Of a stretch of 38,639 nt of DNA, positions 6,775 through 12,908 are shown piece after piece. Location of the stretch: positions 1 to 38,639 of the IMG/VR virus record IMGVR_UViG_3300048927_000789; one strand, 5' to 3'. The notes below the pieces were generated by a model, which made no database searches, was not told where the DNA came from, and saw nothing but the letters and a program-made list of their open reading frames with translations. The number at the start of each line of letters is the position of its first letter. Positions within the stretch are counted from its first letter, which is position 1. A program made the position numbers and the translations under genes. The DNA comes from a virus.

Positions 6775-7515
6775 ATGCAAAACGCAGGTTCGATTCTCGA
6801 TCGCCTTCGCCGTGTGATTCCGGCAGGCATTGAACCCAAATTCAAAAGTGCAGCTGAGTTGATGGCCTGGCAGCGTGAAGAAGGGCAAAAGCGCGCAGCG
6901 GAAATCGACAAGCTCAACCAGCAGGTACGGGCAGAGAAAATTTTCGGGCGATCCGGAATCCAGAACCTGCACCGCAGCTGCAGCTTCGCGAATTACATGG
7001 TGGAGGGCGATGGCCAGCGCCATGCGCTGAGTATGGCAAAGAGCTATGCGCAAAATTTTGGTACCGGATTCGCCAGTTTCGTTTTCACAGGAAAGCCAGG
7101 TACCGGGAAAAATCACCTCTCAGCGGCCATTGGAAATTATCTGCTGAAACAGGGCCGAACGGTTCTGATTGTTACGGTGCCGGACCTGACTCTGCGCGCC
7201 AGGGCCTGCTACGACGAAGGGCTGTCTGAAGCCGCGTTGCTGGATGACCTCTGCAAAGTGGATCTGCTGGTGCTCGACGAAGTCGGCATTCAGCGCGATA
7301 GCCGCGGCGAGAAAGTTTTATTGAACCAGATTATCGATCGCCGCCTGGCCGCAATGCGCCCGGTTGGCGTTCTGACCAACCTGAATTACGACGCGCTGGT
7401 AGAGACCCTGGGGGCAAGGGTTATCGATCGCCTGCGCATGGATAACGGCATTTGGGTGAACTTTGACTGGGAGAGCTATCGCGGAAACGTTAGCCACCTG
7501 AGACCTGTTAAGTGA
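6775..7515 (+). CDS. DnaC-like helicase loader ATPase
   Basis: Loads the host DnaB helicase onto the phage origin with the O-like protein. The 246 residues match E. coli DnaC in length and motifs: Walker A GKPGTGKN at 106-113, with Asn in the usual Ser/Thr place as in E. coli DnaC; Walker B LLVLDEVG at 164-171; sensor-type LTNLN near 200; and an arginine-rich GARVIDRLRMD segment. Residues 1-60 are the likely DnaB-binding region. ATG is 2 bases after the initiator stop. Phages of this type replace lambda P with such a loader. Confidence 0.95.
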   Translation: MQNAGSILDRLRRVIPAGIEPKFKSAAELMAWQREEGQKRAAEIDKLNQQVRAEKIFGRSGIQNLHRSCSFANYMVEGDGQRHALSMAKSYAQNFGTGFASFVFTGKPGTGKNHLSAAIGNYLLKQGRTVLIVTVPDLTLRARACYDEGLSEAALLDDLCKVDLLVLDEVGIQRDSRGEKVLLNQIIDRRLAAMRPVGVLTNLNYDALVETLGARVIDRLRMDNGIWVNFDWESYRGNVSHLRPVK

Positions 7516-7532
7516 ATTTTGAGGAGAAAATT

Positions 7533-8189
7533 ATGGAAACCGTACTGGATGCACTGAAAGCCATGAAAAAAGCAACATATCGCGAGGTTGCTGCCCGTCT
7601 GGAAATCGAGCCCGTTGAAGCGCTGAACATGCTGCGCGAGCAGAAAGAGCAGGGACTGTGTGATTTTGCTGACGGCGGCTGGTTCCTCGGTACCGCGACA
7701 GAGCAGAAGCCGAAGCGTATCAGACCCAAGCAGCAGTCGCCGCTGGTTGAGAGGGTGCTGTCAGCAATGCAGGGCCAGGGGGCAATGACCGCCAATCAGG
7801 TCGCAGAAAAACTGGGTAAAGGTTCGCGAGCCCTGAATGCTTCGCTGGGTGCAATGTGCAAGGACGGTCTGGTCCTGCGCCATGTTGACGGTAAAAACAT
7901 CACCTGGAGTCTTGCGGGTGAACCGGTCACTAAGCCAGAACCGCAGGAACCAGCGCCAGAGGGTTGCGACCAAGCAGCTGCGCCAGCCAGCAAATCCACT
8001 GCTGAAATTATTCAGGATATCCCAGCTTTCGCCAGCCGCCCTGATGACCTGATTATTCCGTCATCGCGCTATATCTCGACCGAAATCCGCCGCACGAAAA
8101 CGAAGCTAACAAACCTGCAGCGTCTGCAGGGCGCCGTTCGCGAGCTGCGCCGCCACAAACATCTGCTGCAGGGGATGGGAAATGACTGA
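7533..8189 (+). CDS. DUF1627-family phage protein, two winged helices
   Basis: A 218-residue protein starting at ATG 7533, which follows GAGGAG; a GTG 21 bases upstream also opens the frame. It has two winged-helix-like segments: METVLDALKAMKKATYREVA (1-50) and VERVLSAMQGQGAMTANQVA (70-125). A proline/glutamate linker and a basic C-terminal region (RRTKTKLTNLQRLQGAVREL) follow. The start and length fit the DUF1627 family seen in the replication region of many enterobacterial prophages. Function is not established; DNA binding is likely from the domains. It overlaps the next gene by 8 bases. Confidence 0.78.
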   Translation: METVLDALKAMKKATYREVAARLEIEPVEALNMLREQKEQGLCDFADGGWFLGTATEQKPKRIRPKQQSPLVERVLSAMQGQGAMTANQVAEKLGKGSRALNASLGAMCKDGLVLRHVDGKNITWSLAGEPVTKPEPQEPAPEGCDQAAAPASKSTAEIIQDIPAFASRPDDLIIPSSRYISTEIRRTKTKLTNLQRLQGAVRELRRHKHLLQGMGND

Positions 8190-8388
8190 TTTGCCGAAAT
8201 GCCCTGTATGCGGCATGTCTCCTGCACTGAGGGTCCGCAGTCGCGGGATGAACTGGGGGTCTGCAGAGGTCCGCTGTTCGAACGGTTGTCCTGGTGTCCG
8301 CGCGGGATTTTCGTTCCCGCCTGATGGAGAGGCAGCGGCCCGGCAGTTGCTTAAAGAAAAATGGAAAGAGTTAGCGGGGGCAAAGTGA
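8182..8388 (+). CDS. Lar-like small zinc-binding protein
   Basis: Sixty-eight residues with CPVCG at 8-12 and a second cysteine pair CSNGC near 31-35, then a KEKWKEL helix. This is the pattern of Lar-type restriction-alleviation proteins and related small phage zinc ribbons, which modulate host type I restriction. The start lies inside the end of the DUF1627 gene, so expression is coupled. Restriction alleviation is inferred from family resemblance only. Confidence 0.65.
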   Translation: MTDLPKCPVCGMSPALRVRSRGMNWGSAEVRCSNGCPGVRAGFSFPPDGEAAARQLLKEKWKELAGAK

Positions 8389-8431
8389 GCAATGTGGAGG
8401 GGCGAGTGACGTCTCTGCAGGAGGTGAAACA

Positions 8432-8521
8432 GTGTATCTGATGGAGCTGTTATCAGGGGCTATATGGCTGGTGGTTTTAATCCTGCTGGTGGTGCTGGCT
8501 ATGAGAAGAATTGATTATTGA
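8432..8521 (+). CDS. Tiny single-pass membrane protein, 26-29 aa
   Basis: GTG 8432 lies 6 bases after AGGAGGTG; an internal ATG at 8441 gives 26 residues. The product MELLSGAIWLVVLILLVVLA ends in MRRIDY: one transmembrane helix with a positively charged end. It is the last gene before the terminator at 8532. Small membrane proteins of this kind are usually missed; function unknown. Confidence 0.5.
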   Translation: MYLMELLSGAIWLVVLILLVVLAMRRIDY

Positions 8522-8531
8522 TTAAGCACTT

Positions 8532-8552
8532 ACCCGCTCCGGCGGGTTTTTT
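8532..8552 (+). terminator. Intrinsic terminator after replication genes
   Basis: ACCCGC-TCCG-GCGGGT followed by six T residues. It ends the early operon and insulates the LexA-controlled gene that follows. Confidence 0.85.
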
Positions 8553-8564
8553 GCGCCCAAAATC

Positions 8565-8606
8565 TTGACCCTCGTTTTTTTGGTGTTACTGTATAAATAT
8601 ACAGTT
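8565..8606 (+). promoter_or_regulatory. LexA (SOS) box with promoter
   Basis: TACTGTATAAATATACAGTT (8587-8606) is a near-perfect palindromic LexA box (CTGT-N8-ACAG). A TTGACC -35 at 8565-8570 lies 16 bases before TACTGT, so LexA would cover the -10 region. It sits 21 bases before the UmuD'-like start. Confidence 0.9.
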
Positions 8607-8627
8607 AATTATCAGGGGGTGGTTATT

Positions 8628-8951
8628 ATGGGTTTTCCATCACCAGCAGCAGACTATGCAGTACAGACTTTCACTATCGCCAGCCTTCACGGCTATGACG
8701 GCAACTGCCGAACCATCGAAACATCAGCCGGGTACGCGATCATAAACGTCGCCAGAAAGCCGGAAGTGGGTGACACCATCCTGATTTCGTTCTGCGGCAG
8801 TCTGGATTTCGCAAAAGTCCAGGGGAAAGCGCTGATCACTCAGGATGGAGAGGCTATCGAGGGTGATGCGCTGGACGATGCAACCGTAATGGGCGTGATA
8901 ACGCACCTCCTAAATCGTGTGACAGATACCGATGATCGGCCTGTGATTTAA
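8628..8951 (+). CDS. UmuD'-like protein lacking the catalytic dyad
   Basis: A 107-residue protein starting at ATG 8628 after AGGGGGTGG. It opens [10 protein letters not shown], identical to residues 25-33 of UmuD after the Cys24-Gly25 autocleavage site, so it is made already processed. The alignment continues: AGDSMI around UmuD Ser60 is here AGYAII (Ser to Ala at residue 37), GD-LL-V becomes GDTILIS, and the last core strand VFGVV becomes VMGVI. The Lys97 region (EGEFTVK) reads QGKALIT, so the lysine also appears lost. It should fold like UmuD' but have no protease activity. P1 HumD is a known phage UmuD' homologue. A role as polymerase V subunit, decoy or antirepressor is inference. Confidence 0.75.
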   Translation: MGFPSPAADYAVQTFTIASLHGYDGNCRTIETSAGYAIINVARKPEVGDTILISFCGSLDFAKVQGKALITQDGEAIEGDALDDATVMGVITHLLNRVTDTDDRPVI

Positions 8952-8982
8952 AAAGCAGGACCTGAGTACTGTGTTTTGAAAG

Positions 8983-9056
8983 CAGATCGGTTAGACAGGT
9001 CAATTATGGTTAATTGATCTTTCTAACCTATTAGACATCTGGTTAGCGGAAACCTA
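8983..9056. promoter_or_regulatory. Intergenic cluster of GGTTAG repeats
   Basis: Between the UmuD'-like gene and 9126 lie GGTTAGACA, TCAATTA-TGG-TTAATTGA (inverted), CTAACC, ATTAGACAT and GGTTAGCGG within 75 bases. It could be an operator or a leader. A 23-codon ORF (9058-9129) overlaps the next start by ATGA and may be a leader peptide. Confidence 0.4.
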
Positions 9057-9125
9057 AATGAAATCAGTTCACAGGGAGAAAAGGACCGCCCCCGCAAGGG
9101 GAAATCCATTTTTAGGGAATTGCCC

Positions 9126-9344
9126 ATGAAATTGAATGAATTTGCTGCCGGTCTCACCAAAGACGGAATGCTTGTTTTATGTCTTACTGATGGTGAAATA
9201 ACAGACTACCTGGTGACCAGCAAGGCATTACGCACACTGATTCGCCGGGAAGGAGGCGGGCTTTCAGCCCAGATTCTGGATGATGAAGATCGGATTATCA
9301 ACTTGAACTCCCTGCCAGAAGCACTTAAGGTTCTCAAGCAGTAG
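9126..9344 (+). CDS. Hypothetical small phage protein, 72 aa
   Basis: Not recognised. The product (MKLNEFAAGLTKDGMLVLCL, later DYLVTSKALRTLIRREGGGL) is acidic at both ends, with alternating strands and one long helix. ATG 9126 is chosen over a TTG 6 bases upstream; an AGGGAA precedes it. It may be coupled to a 23-codon reading frame that overlaps its ATG. It stands alone between the SOS gene and the Ref/RusA/Q block. Confidence 0.6.
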   Translation: MKLNEFAAGLTKDGMLVLCLTDGEITDYLVTSKALRTLIRREGGGLSAQILDDEDRIINLNSLPEALKVLKQ

Positions 9345-9411
9345 GTGTTGATTTATAATAATCAAACGGGCTGAACACCCACTGATTACTGCGCCAACCT
9401 GAGGAATCAAA

Positions 9412-9492
9412 ATGGCGCAGAGCATTACCCTAAACAACCCTCACCGCCCGTCTATGTGCGGTGTTTCTGCTTATGCTGGTGGTCCAGCATGA
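9412..9492 (+). CDS. 26-codon ORF coupled to the Ref-like gene
   Basis: ATG 9412 is preceded by GAGGAATC; the product is MAQSITLNNPHRPSMCGVSA followed by YAGGPA. Its stop overlaps the downstream ATG (ATGA). A good ribosome site here and a poor one for the next gene suggest it is translated and delivers ribosomes to the nuclease gene. Confidence 0.45.
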   Translation: MAQSITLNNPHRPSMCGVSAYAGGPA

Positions 9493-9782
9493 AGAAAGCA
9501 GATAGCCTCCATCTTTCGCGTGTGGCCGCATTGGGCTGCATCGTGTGCAGAAATCAGAAACTGGGCGAAACGCCTGCGGAAATCCACCACATCCGAACCG
9601 GGCAGGGCGCAAGCCAGCGCGCTGACCATCGGAAATCAATTCCTCTGTGCCATATGCACCATCGCAACGGCGGTTATGGTGTGGCCATTCATGCTGGTCG
9701 TAAGCAATGGGAGAGAAACTTCGGTACCGAGTTGCAGCTGCTGGAGCAGGTCCAGTTAGAGCTGGGAGTGTTCTATGCCTAA
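9489..9782 (+). CDS. Ref-like RecA-dependent HNH nuclease
   Basis: Ninety-seven residues with the hallmark of phage P1 Ref and related 'recombination enhancement' nucleases: a CIVC knuckle (17-20), EIHHIRTG, then KSIPLCHMHHR and GYGVAIHAG, forming a metal-binding His-Cys HNH core. P1 Ref cuts DNA only where RecA is bound. This copy is short, lacking most of the long basic N-terminal arm of P1 Ref. ATG 9489 is chosen for length and the ATGA overlap; an in-frame ATG at 9456 exists. It overlaps RusA by 8 bases, consistent with joint action on recombination intermediates. Confidence 0.8.
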   Translation: MKKADSLHLSRVAALGCIVCRNQKLGETPAEIHHIRTGQGASQRADHRKSIPLCHMHHRNGGYGVAIHAGRKQWERNFGTELQLLEQVQLELGVFYA

Positions 9783-10143
9783 ATACATCATCACCCCAGT
9801 TGGAAAACCCCGCATGACACGCCGCGATAAGTGGAAGCAGCGTCCGCCGGTGATGCGCTATCGCATGTTCTGCGATGAAGCCAGTCTGCATGGAATCCAG
9901 GTACCGGAGAGCGGCGCCCATATCACCTTCGTTTTGCCGATGCCGACGAGCTGGAGCAAGAAGAAGCGCGCAGCTATGGATGGACAACCCCATCAGCAAA
10001 AGCCCGATCTGGACAACTTAACAAAATCTCTGTTGGACGCCTTGTTTGAGGATGATTCCCACATTTGGGACGCCCGGACATCAAAAGTTTGGGGTGAAGC
10101 CGGAATGATAATTATCGAGGATATTGGAGAGAAAAATGCGTGA
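9775..10143 (+). CDS. rusA: RusA-family Holliday-junction resolvase
   Basis: Resolves four-way junctions made during phage recombination and replication. The 122 residues match E. coli RusA (120). Catalytic residues in the remembered RusA order are visible: Asp78 and Asp80 in KPDLDN, Lys84 and Asp99 in HIWDA, offset by exactly 8 from RusA Asp70, Asp72, Lys76 and Asp91. The N-terminus (ITPVGKPRMTRRDKW) gives the conserved basic loop. It overlaps the Ref-like gene upstream and the Q gene downstream. Confidence 0.95.
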   Translation: MPKYIITPVGKPRMTRRDKWKQRPPVMRYRMFCDEASLHGIQVPESGAHITFVLPMPTSWSKKKRAAMDGQPHQQKPDLDNLTKSLLDALFEDDSHIWDARTSKVWGEAGMIIIEDIGEKNA

Positions 10144-10486
10144 CATGTACGAGGTAATGGATCGTTGGGGAGCGTGGGCTGCAGCTGATAGCAGTGGAGT
10201 CGACTGGCAACCAATAGCTGCTGGTTTTAAAGGTTTACTGCCGCACGGTAAGAAGTCACGCCTGCAATGTGATGATGATGAAGGGATCATGATTGATGGT
10301 TGTGTCGCACGTCTCAAACAGCACAAGCCAGAAGAATATGAGCTGATCATAGCTCACTTCGTGATTGGTATCTCGCTGCGAGCTATTGCTAAAAAAAGAA
10401 AGTGTTCTGATGGAACAATAAGGAAAGAACTACAAACAGCGCTGGGTTTTGTGGAAGGTGTTATGAGTATCGTTATAGTAGGATAA
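10136..10486 (+). CDS. Late antiterminator Q
   Basis: A 116-residue protein of the Phage_antitermQ group (MRDMYEVMDRWGAWAAADSS, then HFVIGISLRAIAKKRKCSDG near the C-terminus with a helix-turn-helix). It modifies RNA polymerase at the late promoter so that it reads through terminators into lysis and morphogenesis genes. ATG 10136 follows GGAGAG; a further in-frame ATG 12 bases upstream is less well placed. It lies just before a strong hairpin (10488-10513), then the opposite-strand island and the presumed late leader near 12066-12160. Confidence 0.85.
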   Translation: MRDMYEVMDRWGAWAAADSSGVDWQPIAAGFKGLLPHGKKSRLQCDDDEGIMIDGCVARLKQHKPEEYELIIAHFVIGISLRAIAKKRKCSDGTIRKELQTALGFVEGVMSIVIVG

Positions 10487-10487
10487 A

Positions 10488-10513
10488 AAAAAAGCCACCG
10501 TAGTGGCTTTTTT
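10488..10513. terminator. Bidirectional terminator between Q and island
   Basis: GCCAC-CGTA-GTGGC flanked by A6 on the left and T6 on the right gives a terminator on both strands. It ends Q on the plus strand and the 49-residue gene and its partner on the minus strand. Confidence 0.9.
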
Positions 10514-10517
10514 AACC

Positions 10518-10667
10518 TTATGCTTGCGCTGGTAACTCTTTGTATAATTTGGTGAAAAAGTTAGAGTTGCCTGTAGCATTACGTCTGGTTTTCCCTGAAG
10601 CGTTTACATGGAAAAAATCGTTAACGCTTTTAGGCTGTGTTCTTTCATAAGCTTGCTTAAGTGACAT
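10518..10667 (-). CDS. Small basic protein of the 10518-11976 island, 49 aa
   Basis: ATG 10667 follows an AGGGGAAAA ribosome site. The product (MSLKQAYERTQPKSVNDFFH, then NASGKTRRNATGNSNFF and TKLYKELPAQA) is basic with no cysteine or hydrophobic helix. It lies 25 bases downstream of the Ntn-hydrolase-like gene on the same strand and ends at a shared terminator, so the two likely form one mRNA. It could be a substrate, inhibitor or adaptor of the partner; no family is recognised. Confidence 0.6.
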   Translation of the reverse strand: MSLKQAYERTQPKSVNDFFHVNASGKTRRNATGNSNFFTKLYKELPAQA

Positions 10668-10692
10668 TTTTTTTCCCCTTATCCATTTGTCT

Positions 10693-11976
10693 CTATGACC
10701 GCGAAAAGTAGTGATGGTTCAGTTCTTTTGCAAAGTAGTGCTTTCTTTTTACCCAGATAAAACCATCTGCTTTAGAAATAATCGCAACGTCTATTGGGCC
10801 GCCTACTGTTTCGGTGTCGTCGGAGACCTTGCGCTTGAAAGCAGTTAAATTAACTAATGATTCAGCCATGTAGGCAAGATCTTGCTTTGGTAAAAACTCG
10901 ATCATATTAACAACTTTGTCAACATAGTTTTCGCGTACAAAGCTATCTATACGGGCTTTACACTCGGCGACTGTCCCACGAACTACGTTAACTATAGCCT
11001 CTTTGGCTCCTTCGAGATCTGTCGCAGGAACCATATCTGTGATTACTGTATCTATACCATCCAGCAGATTAATGATTGAACTCTGATACTCATTATGAAG
11101 GTTTTGTATGAGATGGGAGCTTGCCCCCTGCATAAAAGCAGAAACCTCATCTTCTTGAGCAAAGGGGGTGACACCGCAGTTTGGAGTAATGCAACACTTA
11201 TCAGCGTTTGTGGTCTTCCTGATTTTGTTGTTAAAGAAACCACATACCTCATAGGATAGAACCTTGGGATAATAGTCTTTATCACCATAGCCAGCGATTA
11301 CAATCCCTGAGATAGAACCTATATCACTTTGCTTACAAATCATGGCCGCTAATACGTCACTAACCACTTTGGTAAGTTGTGGTGTTATGGATGCGGGAGC
11401 GAAATCATTAAATTTTTGGCTAATAATACGCTGTGAGACTGCTAAGGTGTATGTAAGTGCTGTTTGTTCGTCATCTGAACTAAATCCATCCAAATAATCA
11501 ACTTCTTCCAATCTTGTCAGCAACTGTCCGCAGTAATTTGTGAAATCTGTCACAAATTGAAGTTCATCGAAGTTTACTAGATAAGCAGGATCGAGATCTT
11601 CGGAGAAAGCATCAACCAGCATTCCAAAAACAGTTTCACTTAAGAAGTGATAGAGGTGCGCATCACGCATACCAGATGTAATTACAGCTTCTGCAGACTG
11701 CAGGTAACTGAAGAAATCCTCAGCGTACTCCTCAAGTGTGTCAAAGCATTTAGAACCTAATTCCTTCCTGTATGCCTTGATGACAAGCTCCCATGGTGCA
11801 GTACATAGGTCGCCGCTTCCATACACCATCAATCCTACTGGATGATGTTTAGTCAAAGCGAAAAGTTTTTCTGCACCATTATAAATTTTATGTTTACCAC
11901 CGCCTGAAATCGTTACAGCTGAATCTGCTGCTAAGGCTACAGCGGTCTTATTGAAAACGGCTATTTCTGCAGTCAT
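10693..11976 (-). CDS. HslV/proteasome-like N-terminal-Thr hydrolase candidate
   Basis: A 427-residue cargo-gene product. After Met removal Thr would be residue 1, and the segment TAEIAVFNKTAVALAADSAV aligns with HslV [20 protein letters not shown]: Thr1, Asp17 and the AxDxxxT turn coincide. Lys36 in GAEKLFAL stands for Lys33, allowing a three-residue insertion, and VGLMVYGSGDL matches the Gly-47 strand. A later strand, IVIAGYGDKDYYPKVLSYEV (about 225-245), resembles the central 'AGYD..GP.LY.ID' strand of proteasome beta subunits. About 140 helical residues are inserted between these parts, and a helical C-terminal region follows. It has no signal peptide. Peptidase activity is inferred from motif placement; the position between Q and lysis genes, opposite strand and low GC mark it as a moron. 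Confidence 0.7.
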   Translation of the reverse strand: MTAEIAVFNKTAVALAADSAVTISGGGKHKIYNGAEKLFALTKHHPVGLMVYGSGDLCTAPWELVIKAYRKELGSKCFDTLEEYAEDFFSYLQSAEAVITSGMRDAHLYHFLSETVFGMLVDAFSEDLDPAYLVNFDELQFVTDFTNYCGQLLTRLEEVDYLDGFSSDDEQTALTYTLAVSQRIISQKFNDFAPASITPQLTKVVSDVLAAMICKQSDIGSISGIVIAGYGDKDYYPKVLSYEVCGFFNNKIRKTTNADKCCITPNCGVTPFAQEDEVSAFMQGASSHLIQNLHNEYQSSIINLLDGIDTVITDMVPATDLEGAKEAIVNVVRGTVAECKARIDSFVRENYVDKVVNMIEFLPKQDLAYMAESLVNLTAFKRKVSDDTETVGGPIDVAIISKADGFIWVKRKHYFAKELNHHYFSRS

Positions 11977-12016
11977 TTTTTTATTCTACTTAGGGGTTAC
12001 TAGCTGTGTATTTATG

Positions 12017-12045
12017 AAAATACAAAAAAATTAACGCGTACGCAA
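12017..12045 (-). promoter_or_regulatory. Predicted promoter of the minus-strand island
   Basis: On the minus strand TTGCGT (12040-12045) and TATTTT (12017-12022) are 17 bases apart, about 40 bases before the ATG at 11976. An own promoter would allow expression in the lysogen independent of Q. Confidence 0.5.
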
Positions 12046-12065
12046 AAACTTTTGTAAGCTGTTAA

Positions 12066-12094
12066 TTGTGGCATTCACTACACACCACTAAATC
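12066..12094 (+). promoter_or_regulatory. Candidate late promoter pR'
   Basis: TTGTGG (12066-12071) and TAAATC (12089-12094) with a 17-base spacer, directly upstream of two hairpins and the lysis genes. The -10 is weak. The location after Q and before terminators is what Q-dependent late promoters show. Confidence 0.3.
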
Positions 12095-12098
12095 ATCG

Positions 12099-12160
12099 AA
12101 AGCCTGCCAAAATTGGTAGGCTTTATCATTTTTAAGGCTGCCAACTGGCGGCCTTTTTTA
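12099..12160 (+). terminator. Two tandem hairpins, presumed tR' for Q
   Basis: AAAGCCTGCC...GGTAGGCTTT (12099-12124) is followed by AAGGCTGCC-AACT-GGCGGCCTT (12134-12155) with a T run. They would stop late transcription until Q acts, then give way to the holin gene at 12211. Confidence 0.65.
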
Positions 12161-12210
12161 TTTCCCCTCAATTTTTTCTGAGAGGATCCACAGCAATAAG
12201 AGGGGGCTAA

Positions 12211-12615
12211 ATGTCCGCAGAACCAATAACTGCAACGGTAACGGCGGGCGTGGCTGCTGGTACAACTGGAATCACCTTCGCCACGCTTTTTCCAGAGGCA
12301 ACGCCAGCAGTGATGGTCTGCTCCCTCGCAGGGGCGGCGCTGTATATCCTCAGTTCTGAGGATCACAAAATCTGGAAGCAGATTCTTTTTGCGCTCATTT
12401 CCTTTATCGGTGGCATTTACTGTGCCGGTACTGCATCAGAAATTATCGCCGCCCTGATCAACGCCGGACTGAATCAGCTTAGCCCGCCAGTAACTATCAA
12501 GGTATCGCCCGCGATTGGCGCACTGGCGGCTTCAACGGTTTCCGTGACAATTCTGCTGCGCATTCTTGCCCGCTCAAAATCAGGCAATCTGCCCGGCGTG
12601 AAGGGGGAAGAATGA
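12211..12615 (+). CDS. Phage holin-like membrane protein
   Basis: A 134-residue protein with about four hydrophobic segments: near 7-30 (TATVTAGVAAGTTGITFATL), 33-50 (VMVCSLAGAALYIL), 57-85 (ILFALISFIGGIYCAGTASE) and 105-122. It ends in a charged tail (RSKSGNLPGVKGEE). This is the plan of the LydA-type holin-3 group; as first gene after the late leader it should form or trigger the membrane lesion releasing the endolysin. Its stop overlaps the next ATG (ATGA), typical of paired lysis genes. Confidence 0.78.
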   Translation: MSAEPITATVTAGVAAGTTGITFATLFPEATPAVMVCSLAGAALYILSSEDHKIWKQILFALISFIGGIYCAGTASEIIAALINAGLNQLSPPVTIKVSPAIGALAASTVSVTILLRILARSKSGNLPGVKGEE

Positions 12616-12908
12616 CGTGGCTGCTGCTGAACTTTCCATGGCTGTTGCTTCACCTTAATGCACTGGCCTGCATCATGATTTCGTTCCGCCTGATGTTTTT
12701 CCGTAAGCGCAGTATGCGGCGCCGCCGGGTAATGGAGTTTCTGGCGTATGGGCTGATTCTGGCTCCTGCATACACGGCTTTCCGCATCTGGCACGGCGAT
12801 TATGTGCAGGTCGATTACGGTGAAATCCTAATTAATCTTGTTGTCTGCGTGGCTGTCTGGCGTGCGGGCGGCAATATCGCTCGCATTACGGGAGAGAGCA
12901 CAACGTGA
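12612..12908 (+). CDS. Second holin-family protein
   Basis: Ninety-eight residues with two or three transmembrane helices: WLLLNFPWLLLHLNALACIM (3-22), a middle helix FLAYGLILAPAYTAF (43-57) and LINLVVCVAVWRAGG near 73-87. A highly basic loop, FFRKRSMRRRRV, lies between the first two. It matches the small holin_3_7 superfamily seen with GH19 endolysins. It overlaps both neighbours (ATGA before, GTGA after) and may be a holin partner or antiholin of the 12211 gene. Confidence 0.8.
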   Translation: MTWLLLNFPWLLLHLNALACIMISFRLMFFRKRSMRRRRVMEFLAYGLILAPAYTAFRIWHGDYVQVDYGEILINLVVCVAVWRAGGNIARITGESTT

